A DNA stretch of 64,000 nucleotides, from the NCBI GenBank assembly GCA_023897205.1, contig JAHWDD010000001.1, forward strand, positions 2,914,001-2,978,000. Reading direction: 5' to 3'. Numbering within the stretch: the first letter of the stretch is position 1; every line of letters starts with the position of its first letter. The stretch is from Exophiala sp. HKRS030 (lineage: Eukaryota > Ascomycota > Eurotiomycetes > Chaetothyriales > Herpotrichiellaceae). The translations under genes and the position numbers were made by a program. The notes under the pieces were generated by a model. The model made no database searches, was not told where the DNA came from, and worked only from the letters and a program-made list of their open reading frames with translations. Shown piece by piece: positions 11,672-23,309 of this stretch.

Positions 11672-12822
11672 CTTGATAGACAGTTCTTCGGGATAGCAGT
11701 AGATTGCCGAGGGGCAGATGGTGCCGGGATCATGATCGGGACGATGGCCATGTTCAGATGCGGAGAGTCGAGGTGATGATGGCGTTTGCAGGGTGCGGCA
11801 AAATGATAAGAGGATAGCGACAGTATGATCTCGTCTGGTCCGGAGCTTCTTTGTATACAAATGATAAGGATCAAAATGACAGTATCTTCGGAGAATGCAA
11901 ACAAATCAATCAGACTCTATACTAAAGCAGGAAGACCTGGAGGCTTAACGACCTGGGCGACTTGGTGAAATGCCAGATGTGCGCGTGGACCAAGGGAGGA
12001 TAGATAGACGGAATGGTGGTGGTTGAGGGTGTGGGCCTTGCGGGACGATTCAGCCGAGTGCGAGTGCGAGTTGGAGTTGGAGTTGGAGTGCAACAAGTCA
12101 TGACTCTTGCAATCCAACACGTGCTCCATTCTCCTTGTCTACCTACGGAGGACATCTGAAGAGCCTACTCCGTACTTTGACGAATTGCCGTCATTGATTG
12201 GAGGGCATGGGTCAATACAGCCAGTCATTCGATGAGTCAACGCTCCGATTACTACTTAGCAACCTTTTTTCATATAAACATTTGCTATATCTCTTGGTGT
12301 CTTGTCAGGCCAACGCCGGTGACTCATTGCGTCAATACTAGAGAATGAGGCTATGGCTTCTCGTTACCAGAAGACTGCACAGAGGGGTGCTTCTATTCAA
12401 GAGGACATGTTATTCCTAGCTACTAGGTACCATACCGGCAGTGATGGCGATAGATCTAAATAAAACCAGTAACGCCGCACGGAGTGGTTCCTGGCCGCGG
12501 AGACATGCCTGAGTGACAGAATACTCCACCGTGCCCACTTTATACTGTTTATACGTAAGCTGGCATCTTGCGCGTCCCGATTCTATACTCCGCTGTGTAA
12601 TTGATTCAGCTCGTCCAGCCACTCGCACTTCAGCTGTGGGACGAGTGACAGTTCCATCTGCTAGGCATACACTCGACTTCGCTCTGCCTGCAATCTACTT
12701 TAACATATCACCATCTCCCCTCCACCTTGTTCCTCTCGCATTGGGGTCATCTTCCATACCGCCTCCGAATATAGAAGGCATTTACTTGAACAAGAACAGA
12801 ATTGGGTCACGACGGCAACACC
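11672..12822. other. Divergent intergenic region
   Basis: Lies between the R3H-associated gene (minus) and the aminopeptidase gene (plus), so it should hold both promoters. I see no coding signal. A hexamer-type repeat lies at 12056-12090. TATAAA-like elements are not obvious at the expected distances. Confidence 0.5.
12056..12090. repeat. Short tandem hexamer repeat (GAGTGC/GAGTTG)
   Basis: About two units of GAGTGC are followed by three of GAGTTG, in non-coding sequence. Confidence 0.85.
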
Positions 12823-14056
12823 ATGAAACATCTACTTCCATTCACACTGGCGGCCGCAAGTGTTGCTTCGGCCTTCTCTATCAAGTCCCCATTTCCACAA
12901 CAAGCTCCGCTTAAGAACGAGAAGGTCATTGAGTCCGAGAAGTTCCTGGTCGAGCTGTCTCCGGGCGAGACACAATGGATCACTGAAGATGAAAAATGGG
13001 CCCTGTTAAGAGTATGTCCTGTTTACCTGTTTGCCCATGACCACCACATCTTGACCAGGCTGACTATGTTGACAGGAAGGTCGCAAATTTATGGACATTA
13101 CCGAAACTGGACATACATATCCATTTGTTGACATGAAGACGACGGCGACTGTCACCTACCCCTCGAAAACTGCCCACAATAAGACCGTCAAAGCACTCAG
13201 CAAGAATCTTGACAAGAGCAGCCTTCAGAGACATCTCGAGGGCCTTACCTCCTTTCACACCCGTTACTACAAGAGTCAATACGGCATTGACGCTGCTCAG
13301 TGGCTGTATGATACCATTCATGGTGTGGTAAATGCCTCCGGGGCATTCAAACACGGTGCAACCTTGGACCACTTTCCTCACCCGTGGGGTCAATTCAGCA
13401 TCATTGCACGCTTCCCAGGCAAAACAGATCACACCGTCGTTATTGGGGCCCATCTCGACAGTATCAACATGTTTCTCCCATCTCTACTCGCTGCTCCTGG
13501 TGCAGACGACGATGGAAGTGGCACTGTCACAATCTTGGAAGCACTTACCGCACTTCTGAAAAGCGATGACATTGTCACCGGCAAGGCCGAGAACACTGTT
13601 GAATTTCATTGGTATTCCGCTGAGGAGGGTGGACTGCTTGGAAGCCAAGCCATCTTCAAGTCGTATCACGACAGCGGCAAGGACGTCAAGGCCATGATAC
13701 AACAGGATATGACGGGATATGTCGAACAAACTCTGGCGCATGGCAAGCCCGAATCCGTGGGAGTCATCACCGATTTTGTGAGTCCCGAGTTGACCGAGTT
13801 CATCAAGGAGATCATCACGACCTATTGTGACATCCCATATACCTTGACCAAGTGTGGTTATGCATGCTCCGACCACGCATCGGCGAGCAAGTATGGATTT
13901 CCATCTGCTTTCGTCATCGAGTCTGATTTTGAGTACTCGGACAAGAAGATTCACACGACGGATGATGTGATCAAGTACCTGAGCTTTGATCATATGTTGC
14001 AACATGCCAAAATGACTCTTGGGTTTGCCTATGAGGCAGCCTTTGCGAAGTTCTAG
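12823..14056 (+). CDS. lap1: Secreted leucine aminopeptidase, M28 zinc peptidase
   Basis: Two exons, 12823-13011 and 13076-14056 (GTATGT donor, TTGACAG acceptor, phase 0), giving 389 residues, the usual length of fungal Lap1. Residues 1-17 ([17 protein letters not shown]) form a signal peptide, followed by a propeptide region. The M28 di-zinc centre is complete: GAHLDS (His ligand), PGADDDGSG (bridging Asp), [10 protein letters not shown] (catalytic Glu and Glu ligand), QQDMTGY (Asp ligand) and KIHTTDD (His ligand). The Cys pair in [20 protein letters not shown] fits the family disulfide. N-glycosylation sequons occur (HNKT, VNASG). It should release N-terminal residues from peptides outside the cell, in nutrition. 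The neighbouring genes give no operon-like context. Confidence 0.95.
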
Positions 14057-14825
14057 ATAGTCGGAAGCTCATGTGTTGTATAATCTATGTAACAATGAAA
14101 TGAATGCCTTGTGTCTCAACCCAATAAGGACAGTATTCTTAGTCTAGCGTGTGTTTCTAGTTAGCGAGACGGTGAGATGGGCACCTATGGGCTTTATTCA
14201 AATCCGATGCGGAGGACACCAAAAGGGCCGAGGCCAAGCGAAATGTCCTGCATCGTGTTGGCGCTTGTGGCGCTGGTTGGACAAATGACGTAACTCTTCC
14301 CCGCGATTGTCTTATTAGTGCAGTTTAGTGACTTCGCAGCAGGAGCATGGCTGGAGCCTGGGCTGCACCTGCCTTGCAAAATGCACAGTTCGGTGGAGTG
14401 AGATGTCAAGGAAGGAGCCAATGGAGGAACCAAACCTGGGCAGCTCCTGCTGCAAGACCTTCACGAGTTGCTAGGATTGCCGCCTTCAAACAAGCTCAGC
14501 TTCACCTCCTGACCACTCATTGCCCCTCCTTGTCTCTCCACCATCCACGACCGAGCCTTTTTCACCGTAGCTGCATTCTAGCTGCCCATCTTGTCCTCAT
14601 TCCCTCCCATCACGAGAACAAATTGCGTATCGCTGTTGACGAAAAACGACATTGACCCAGCCTCTTTTGTCCAAGTTCCGTTTCGACCGAAATCCAATAT
14701 ATTCTGAATCTCATCCCTTCCTGTCCTTCTGTGTGTTCCATCGCAGATAAAATCCATACCATTGAAACAACACCGAGAACAAGTCGTCGAAACAAGATCC
14801 ATTCTTCCTGCCCTGCTCTTTCAAG
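14057..14825. other. Intergenic
   Basis: Contains the 3' flank of the aminopeptidase gene and, from about 14480, a pyrimidine-rich leader running up to the DUF1774 start. No separate gene is supported. Confidence 0.5.
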
Positions 14826-15865
14826 ATGCCTGTCAAGGATTGTATGGACTTCTCACAGCCCTACGTAACCACTGCATGGCCCTGCTAACTTGCACCAACA
14901 GACAACCCATTTGCCAAACGAGAGGAATTCTCAAGCCGCAACCTGCTCGCCTACAAGATCCTCACTGTTGTCTCATGGCTCTTGCTTGTCATTGCTGGCG
15001 TCTACTATACCTTCAGGCGCCCCGAAGATCATCACCACCACCATAACTATCATACCATCTGGGGCCAGAACAACCATCGAGCAACCCCTTCAGTCTGAAC
15101 TCCATTGTTGTGAGCATCTACTGGGTCGTCGTTCTGATCCTGCAGGCACATTATGTGAGGTACCTCTACAGTGCAGATCAGACCTTTGTCACGAGCGCCG
15201 CCAATGTTGGGAGCCATTTCATTCTGGTAAGTACTCACTTGACAAAAACTCGAAACAAACGCATCTGACGCATCCATCAGCACAATCTGCTCAGCTTCGG
15301 CTTTATCCTTCTCTGGGTTCGAGGCTTTTTCTGGCAGGGTGAGCTCCTGTTGATTGCCAACCTCTTCAATCTCACATTTCTCTACTTTCGCCATCCCACA
15401 ACTCCAAGATTCGTTCATATTCCCATTGTTTCAGCTCCTCTCGCCTGGACCTACGTTGCAATTCTTTGGGATGGTGCTGCAGCTGTCAATGCTAGATCCC
15501 TTCCTGCAAGAATCGTGGCAAACATCTTCATCTGGGGTATTCTCGTACTGGGCGCATTCTTCCTGGTTACATATAAGGATTATACCATTGGAATTGAACT
15601 GTCCATTCTTGCACTAGGTTAGTACCTCACGCACTAGAGGTCGTTCGACATGCTAACAACATACATAGCTCTTGCCATTGCTCAATTGGAGACACATGTT
15701 ATTGCATTCCAGTGGATCTTCGCATTCATCATTGCTGCCCTACTCTTCATCGGTTCTCTTGTCATTGGTGCTCCACAGTGGTTCGGTCAAGGAAGAGAGA
15801 TACGACAAGAAGGTGCAGTTGTCGATGAGGACCGAGAACGTGCTCCCCTCCTTGATGACCACTGA
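14826..15865 (+). CDS. DUF1774 multi-spanning membrane protein, apparent 1-base frame break
   Basis: Exons 14826-14841, 14902-15226, 15281-15617 and 15669-15865. Together they give a protein of about 291 residues starting MPVKDYNPFAKREEF, with the DUF1774 blocks HTIWGQN, SLNSIVVSIYWVVVLILQ, VGSHFIL|HNLLSFGFILLWVR, NLFNLTFLYFRHPTTPRFVHIP, AWTYVAILWDGAAAVNA, IVANIFIWGILVLGAFFLVTYKDYTIGIELS, and a C-terminal ERAPLLDDH. About seven hydrophobic spans are visible. The reading frame shifts by one base at the CCCC run 15085-15088, where an extra C joins ...NNHRAT to PFSLNS. No GT-AG pair can explain it. Membrane location is clear; the molecular function of DUF1774 is unknown. The HHHHH at about residues 50-54 is encoded here and is not a tag artefact I can prove. 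Confidence 0.85.
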
Positions 15866-16832
15866 GTACAATGCCAAGTCGCCTACACAAAGGAACAGCT
15901 TGTCCAAGCCACAGGGCATGCCTCACACGAGCTTAGTATGAAATGTTTCAGGGGATCTTATGTCAGTCTCTCTCTGTGTTCGAAGAGACTGATGAGGACC
16001 CCTGGGAGCAGCATCAACACCGGATCATATTGACAGGGATATCGATAGAGATATGGCGTCTAGGAATATTGATGATGGAAATCCTCTTATTGCATGCAAA
16101 AGGGTTCTGCGTGAACTTGGTTCTTCCGCTGAGAGGTTTGAAATTGCATTTGTATGCTGAGGTCAAGCAGCGTGTCAAGCGTATCGTGCATGGCAACGGC
16201 GCATATTGGGTTGTTTGGAATTGAGCTTGATCATCAAGTTCTTCACTTTCGCTGGGCTCAAAATAGTTGTAGGGCTTTATGCTTTACTCTTGTCAATCGG
16301 TTTAATAAAAAGTGTTTGTTTTGAAACCAGGCAACCAACCGCCTCCTACTGTTCGCCTGCCGCCTCCAGCCTTCAGCATTATTGCCCGCCTGAAATAGCC
16401 GATCTGGGCGTATGTGAGCTGAATGCCATGGATTGCCTTTCTCAATGAGCTGACTGAATCTCTCAGAAGTTCGTAGACATCTTCACCTGCTTGGTCTTGT
16501 CGGTTGCTCTTTCCTCTTTCCATGGTTGCACAACCAAACCTCAGCAAACGTGTCAAACCATTCGCAGATCCAATCCATCGAACCAACACAACACCCAAAC
16601 ACGACACTTACAACACTATCTTTCCGGACAACTGCATATTAGAGCCATATCATAGTTCAGACATTGCTGTCATCAACATTTTGTCATTTCTGTTCAGTCT
16701 CCTCACCACGATCGGGCCCTAACCAACTCCTCTCGCATCCGCGTTTTCCTTAAACGCTGCCATTTCTGTTGTCTCCACACAGAGACTTTGTCGATCTTTT
16801 CCTCGGTCTCAGGTTCATCCTGTACCGTTCAG
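15866..16832. other. Intergenic
   Basis: Short unsupported frames on both strands. 16690-16830 is pyrimidine-rich and is probably the leader of the following gene. Confidence 0.5.
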
Positions 16833-18541
16833 ATGTCTACTCTTACACTCGTTGCTCCGCCCCGGAGCATCAGGACCTAGACCGATCTAACCTCACAAAC
16901 GTCAGACGCATCGTGATCCTCCTCACAAGGGGTTGGATATTGCAGAGAGGACGAGGACCACGACAGCATGACCATTGCAATTGGTGCCGTGGTGAAATCA
17001 AGGATGATTGCGAGATCCTCGTTCATGAGAATGGCACTTGCAGAAACGCCTGGCCGGTGTCATGTATCCTTGACTGGCTAGAGATGGAACTCAAACAAGT
17101 CCAGAAGAATGGCCGGTCACTACTTCCGAAAAAGATTAGGTGTCCCATGTGTCGTGAAGCTGTCTTTAGGACTGGGCCACATGACCTTCATGATTGTCTC
17201 GAGTTTTACCCGAATTCCACCTCTCTGCAGATTTACTCACCATCTCCTGCTCTCATCAAATTCGTCCCTTTCAGTCCGGACTACATCCTTCGAAGTCTCG
17301 TCCAGAACAAACGATCGGTCATATTTCTCAACCACAGAGAAATGAGCCCTTTCAAAATCGCACTTTTTGCAAGGGAACAAGAGACACTGCTGGCTTATAT
17401 GGCCGTTGGGCGAGCTCGAATAACTGGCGCACCTTTTGTTCGCATGCCCCTTAACTCTGGACTTGCATTCAACGATATTGCCGTTGGAGGCTGGTTTTTG
17501 GTTGATCTTGGCAATAATATTTTTCTGGCGTGTACCTTTGTCCTTGAAGACCTTGTAAAGGTCTTCACCAAGGCACTTGAGGTCGGAGCCGGCGTACGCG
17601 TTCTGTCAGCAAAAACTTTCAATCGGGAAGCCCAAGATCGAGGCGGATTCGCGGCGGTCTTAAATGGCTTCAACTCCAGCAAGAAAGTAGAAGAACTGAA
17701 AAAGTTAAGAGACGAGGGAGAGGAATTCATGTGTGGTGTGCATGGCGAAAGAAGTAATCAGACCCAGACGGCGTACTTCCATCTTTTCGCTGCCCTTATT
17801 GGAGTCAGAACCTTCGAAGGTGCGTCGAATGCTCGATTGAAGTCATTCTTGAAGCAGATGAATACAGATTCGCTAGCAGAGATGGAAGCAACCGCCATGT
17901 ATCATCTCCTGACCAAAGTCCCGATCCCCAACGGCTGGCGGGTTTTATCAAGCACGAAAATTGTGGCGTTACCGGATACAACAAACGAAGAGCTTACCAC
18001 ATTCTTCAAACTGGTCCGTAAAAATAATCTAGGCCTGGGTCTTGTTGTTAAAATGGGTGAAGGTGGGCGTTATCGATATTGCGACGAGCATTTCAACCAA
18101 GCGTGGAAAGCATACTATAATAAGCTGAATGGAATTACAGAGGGCGGAATGGGGGCAGCCTTAGACGAGACAGAAGACTTGATCAAAGGGCTTGAGCAGG
18201 CCGACGAAGAAGAGATCGAAGACGAGACTGACGACAAGGTCGAAGGCGATCTTATGATTGACGGGCTCCACTTTCTTGCTGAGTTGCTCGACAACCCGAG
18301 TATCAATCCTATCACGACCAAGGTCGAGGCAAAGACTGAAAAGAAAGGGCAAATGCAGGGTAACATCGAACACAACAAGGCTGCAAAATGGGCCTTGGCC
18401 TCGATTGGAGAGGACGATACTGGACCAGAGGCCAAGGGACAAAGTGAGACGGATGCTCATGCTGTTAATGCCGGTTGTCAGAGTGAAGGCGAGTATGTCC
18501 CTCCTAAAGTTCAACCTGAGAAGCCTTCCAAGTCGTTGTAG
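16833..18541 (+). CDS. RING-like cysteine-rich protein, N-terminal frame uncertain
   Basis: The long frame ending at 18541 has no in-frame ATG before its cysteine-rich domain. The ATG at 16833 (MSTLTLVAPP) lies in another frame. One extra C in the CCCC run 16860-16863 joins it smoothly to EHQDLDRSNLTNVRRIVILL and gives 569 residues. The alternative is a 95-base intron 16851-16945 with a weak GTTGCT donor and a CTAAC branch-like site, giving 537 residues. The domain reads CNWCRGEI, a spaced C/H/C/C set around DDCEILVHENGTC and SCILDW, then RCPMCREAVF. This resembles a variant RING or RING-H2 finger. The middle region is globular, and the C-terminal 100 residues are acidic and charged (EEEIEDETDDK). 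A ubiquitin-ligase role is possible but only inferred. Confidence 0.7.
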
Positions 18542-19840
18542 GTTTGGCCACACGCAGGCTATTACCTAGCCCCACATTGGGATGGCCTTACCGATTGCTC
18601 ATCTTCGAAAGGACGGAGTGCGAGGGCGGTGGTGAGTGACAAGAACAGTAATCAAATCATAGATAGAGTGGCTGGTGTCGCAAAAACGATAGCTGTGCGT
18701 TTTGGGGTCCAGGTATTTTAGCTAGTTCACCACGGAATCAATCTGTCACTTTGAAAAATCCGCGGATTTAGAATGATTCGAATCTGAGCAACGTCGTAGC
18801 AAAGTGTGTATGCAGAAATTAAAACTGATGCACCTGGTGAGCCAGTTCGTCAGACTTCAAGCCGGCATGAAAACCTGTTGAAGATACTGCCCCTTCATCT
18901 TGCGAGCATATACCTTCATATCGATACGACCACAGGATCTCTTTCATTGAGAGATGCGGAGGCTGCGATGGAAAGCTGCAAGGCTCTTACCCCTGCAGAA
19001 GACTATAGCATTAAATTGGCACGCAGGCCGCTTGCCACGATAAAAGTACGCCATAGGCGAGGAAATTTTACCCAAAAATGCCACCAGGCGCCAGAAATCC
19101 ATGTCTTGTGTACTGATTCAAGACGTCTTGAGTCGTCAACGGTAAGGTCGTGAATGGCTTTGCATTGATGTGGAAAAAATACTTGTTCCAAGATAGAACT
19201 TTCTCGATGGAGGGCTGGTAGAGGCGCGGTGCTTGGTTTTTGAGTCCGCCATGTGCAAGATAGGCACTTTGTACATCTATTTTCCCTGTGCTCTGAGACC
19301 AAGACGCGTATGAGAGAAGGGACGTTGTCTTCTTCTAGGGCTAGAAATCATAGCCGGGAGAGCCTTGGTATGAATCGAGCCCACAGAATCCAAGGAATGG
19401 ATTGGAATCGATAGGCTCTTCTTACATTGTCTTGGGACATGGGTATTGAAGGTTTACGCTTCCCCATATCCTTATCGGCAAACCCATCGTCCCTTTGGGC
19501 GCCAAACGAAAGCTGAAGCTTTTATCCGTCGATTGCTTGGCCAGAGCTTGACTTCGCTTAGAATGCTGGTCGAGACCATCGCTTTCCATTCGCCGAAGCA
19601 CAGCTTGGCACCTCGTCTTTCCCTATCGCGATGTGTTCAGCTCTGTGTGGCCTGCCGTCCCAGAACAACCTAGACTTCTGCAAATGACAGGGTAGGTGTG
19701 ATCACCACGTTTGCCTGGAGGGGTAGGAAGATATAGTCAAGATGGGCGACGTTATCACCCCTCTCCCTTTCAAGAGGCTATGCCAACAACATTCCAACCC
19801 TTGCCATCCACAGAAGACTTGACTCTGGCGAATTGTTGGA
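18542..19840. other. Intergenic
   Basis: About 1.3 kb; nothing coding that I can support. Confidence 0.5.
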
Positions 19841-22054
19841 ATGGACGGCGTGAGGCCTGCTCCAGATTATCGTCCCCTTCTGGTGTCGTCTGGGAATCGA
19901 CGTCGTCTAGACTACGATGAGAAGGATGTCTTGCCTGTCGATTTAGGCAACAGTCCAAACAAGATCGACGAGTCGCACTTCAGGCATCAACATCGACGGA
20001 ATGCCAGTCTCAAATCCGACTCCGAGTCCATTCGGAGCAAGAAAGCGGGTGAGCTGACCTGAACCCCCGAGGAGGGAAGAGTCTTGCAAGATTGGAAATT
20101 GAGTTGCCGAATCTACATTTCCACATCTCACTCGTCGTCTCTAGGGAGTATTATCACGCTATCAACGATCGCGTCCCGGCTGTCAATACCCGATCCGTGG
20201 GAGCACAAGTATGAGCAGTTCGACCCCGACGAAACCCGCGGGCCAGGTACGCAACGCCATTTCCGGAGAGGCCCTCAACGCTGGAGAGTATTCTTCCACG
20301 GCCTGTGGCAGTTATCCATCACTTCTGCCCTGTGCCTGGCGCTGTTTGGACTCTGTTATGCGGAAGCAGCTCGTCCGATCTTGTCCGCCAACGACTTGGA
20401 AGTGTACAATGTCTTCAACATCGGCCTGGCATTGCTGATTGGCATGTCATTGAGTTCGGCGTTCAAGGGCTTCGCTCAGTCTATTCGCTGGCAACTCCTG
20501 TCTACGAGGTATCTCTCACTTGAGACTTTTGATCGTGTCATGCAATGCGAGAGTCTCATTGCAACGACACAACTACTGTGGACGGGCAGGGTCAAGGGTC
20601 GGTGGAGACCGAGTCGGATTCAGTATTATTGCGCTGTTTCTTTGGTCCTCAATCTTGGCCTGCAGGTCGTGGTGGCAAGCCTGGGGATGTTTCTGACTTT
20701 GCAGATCTCAGACGACTACATGACAATGGGAAGTAAGTATTTGATTGCGTTTGCACGTTTTGCACGATTTTGTGGCTTATTATTGTCAGTTCCTGGCGAC
20801 CTTATGATTATCGACTGGAGTTCGATACAGATTTCAAGTGATGACTCTCGCTATTCGAGCATGGTTCTTAGCTGGTTCATCCCTTTTGAAGCCACAGAGG
20901 CCGATGTTGCTCACCTACTGGGCGTACAAGGTTGGGGTCTGCTCGAAGAAGGATTTGATGTTAATAATATCACTTACCCTTATTCCATCTTTGGTGAAGA
21001 TGGAAGCTCTCAACAATGGGGATTCGTCCAGGATGGAGGAACGCGTGCGCCTCTAACCTACACAAATTTGACAGTCGTCTCGGATCGCTCCATTGGATGC
21101 CTCGCCACTTGTCAGAAGTATAGTGTGAGCCAGCGTTCGAACGGAACCTTGACATTCCAGAACAATTCGACAGGCCGCGAAGAGACGATACCATGGAGCG
21201 TGGATTCAGATGGGTCGGTGCTGACTTGGGCAACGTGGCCAGAGAAAGCAGATTTTGGCCCAAGATCCATGAGAGTGATGGTACTGCAACAAAATGGGGA
21301 GCAGGGCCAAATCTTCGACTGCAACAACACAGTCTCTCATATGGATACACCGGAATACCCAGGATACACGCCGTCGCTAGAAGAATGCGACCTCCCTGAT
21401 GCCCAGGCACAGATCTTTGCAGGAGCCCTGGGAGACTTTCGAGCAGACGTCAGCACTGGCGACACAAAAATGTACTTCCAATGTGGTACTGGGGCGTGCC
21501 CATCAGGGATAAACATGACATCTGGCATTCCATTCGACCTAGGCGGCGTATCTGACATCGATTACAAACCCGAAGACATCGCCGAGATGATCCAATTATT
21601 TTCCTTGAGTTCGCTGCTCGTCTTCGACAGCTTCGGCCCACGGAAAGCAGTGCACGGGTTTCCTCCCTCGCAAGCCCAGAGACTGGCCGTCAACTGGCCA
21701 TGGACCACAGCAGTTCTCGGCGGCATACCTTTACTTGAACTGCTGATCCTTTGCGTCATTGCATACACGTCGTCAAGCGCCGTCATCAAGGATACCAGCT
21801 ACCTGGCAGCAGCGCATCTGCTGAAACCGGTCGTGGAAAGACTCGGTCACCACGGCAATATCCTCTCGGGGAAAGACATTGCTCATCGGTTGGGCAATCA
21901 GCCTGTCGTCTATGGTGTAAGGTATAAAGATGCCAGATCTTCAGATCATCCCGTTTATCATGTCGATGTGATTGCAGCGTCGGAGGCCGTCGAGTCGGAT
22001 GTTGATAGCGTTTGGCGGCCGGGCATGGATATGCCTAAGGGTTGGTATGACTGA
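19841..22054 (+). CDS. Large fungal membrane protein with glycosylated external domain, unknown function
   Basis: Exons 19841-20048, 20145-20732 and 20790-22054; 686 residues. The first junction (GCG G|GG AGT) joins the hydrophilic N-terminus MDGVRPAPDYRPLL to SIITLSTIASRLSIPDPWEHKYEQF. The second intron (20733-20789, 57 bases, GTAAGT...CAG) is a multiple of three and could be read through. Splicing gives MGIPGDLMIIDWSSIQ, which aligns with the PGNVTVADLS-type block I recall from this family, so I favour the spliced form. Hydrophobic segments are LWQLSITSALCLALFGLCYA, the segment NIGLALLIGMSLSSA, VSLVLNLGLQVVVASLGMFL, and near the C-terminus TAVLGGIPLLELLILCVIAY. The large region between carries N-glycosylation sequons (NNIT, TNLT, RSNGT, QNNST, INMT) and cysteines, so it is probably outside the cell. 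Function unknown. Confidence 0.85.
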
Positions 22055-23309
22055 GTGAGGCTGGACTGGCCAGTCATAGCGCTATTATATCGCCTAGGAT
22101 CTCTGGATCATGGTGTTGACTGCGCAAATGTCTACTTGGAGAGTAATTCCGGTGCTGGTACCAAGTACTTACCACATGAAAACAAGATGTTGCGCGTTTT
22201 AGCATCTTTCTTCTTCCTGAGGCATCTAACGAATGTCCAGACCTGGAAACTTGGGGCCGTTTTCGTGGGGCGAAGACTCAACGTGGCTGTGCCGGGTTCG
22301 TTACTTACTAGTAGTTCGCACCGCAACGGATGAAGAACTCTCTCGTGAACAGCCTTTCGCCCTTCTAAATCCCTTGATGAGATGTCGCATGTAAGGAGTT
22401 TTCAATTTTCAATTTTTAGTTATTCCATGTTGAGGTTCGTGACGTGGTAATGAGAAGCACTCCGTCAATCTTCATACTTAGCCTTGTCCTCCTTCCACGT
22501 ATACAAAACAAGGCAGACTTTTGATAAGAAAGCTTAAGTACTAGTAGCGACGGGAAGATCGCTGGAACTTAGAAGTTGGTTGGCGTGGGTCTCATTAGGC
22601 TCCCTTTTTTCATCCCAGGGGCGGTTAAGCCTAAAGCGGAGGATCTTGCGAAGACGTTGGCCAGTAGTTACTAGTACTAGTAGTGGAGGGGAAAGGCTGA
22701 CTCGTATTCGGATAGGCAATCGACTCGTAAGGACCTCCAAGTGGCGTGCCCGCTCGCCAGTGGAGTCTTGACTCTGCTGGGATTTTAATTGTCGCTGCCT
22801 TGGAATCTACGTCCACTACTTACTAGTACTTAGTAAGTACTAGTATTCATTGATTGATCTGCTCATATCATTGCGTGTCGTCGCATCGGGTGAGCGAGTT
22901 CTGGAAATTCTTGATCCGTTTCGGGATTTTATCGTGGTGTCTTAAGTACTTGAGGCATTGTTGCGCAAGACTACGATCTCTTTTGTCAATTGATACTTAT
23001 AATCGAGCCGCAACCTTCACTTCGGTTACCGTCTGCTACTAAGCGTGTCTCATAGCTGACAGAGCGCCGTTCAGCAGTCGTGAGCTGTGATCGTCCAAGA
23101 CCTCGCTGCAAAACGAGGCTCGGGTGCTCATCTGTTCTCCGAGTCTCTGGAACCGCTGCTGTCGATGCATGTTTCTGTACTATTCTGCGGTCTATTATTT
23201 CTCGACAAGTACCCGGGAGTTTGAGGTGGATATCAAATCAACAAAACCAGTATCATCGCCCACCCCAGTGACCACACGTACATCGACGCCGATATCTATT
23301 CGTACTACA
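22055..23309. other. Intergenic, rich in ACTAGTA motifs
   Basis: No gene is supported. AAGTACTAGTAG occurs near 22533, TAGTACTAGTAG near 22672, and a 25-base near-perfect palindrome at 22821-22845 (listed separately). Confidence 0.55.
22821..22845. repeat. 25-base palindrome with 12-base arms
   Basis: The arm TACTAGTACTTA is followed by one central G (22833) and then its exact reverse complement. The sequence could extrude as a hairpin or present two half-sites to a dimeric protein. Confidence 0.9.

Noticed and set aside
20733..20789. Reading through this segment as coding in the membrane protein
   Set aside because: Perfect GTAAGT and CAG borders, 57 bases, and the spliced form restores a family block; kept as an intron though read-through stays in frame.
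20970..21410. 146-codon minus-strand frame
   Set aside because: Opposite strand of the large membrane protein gene with no independent features.
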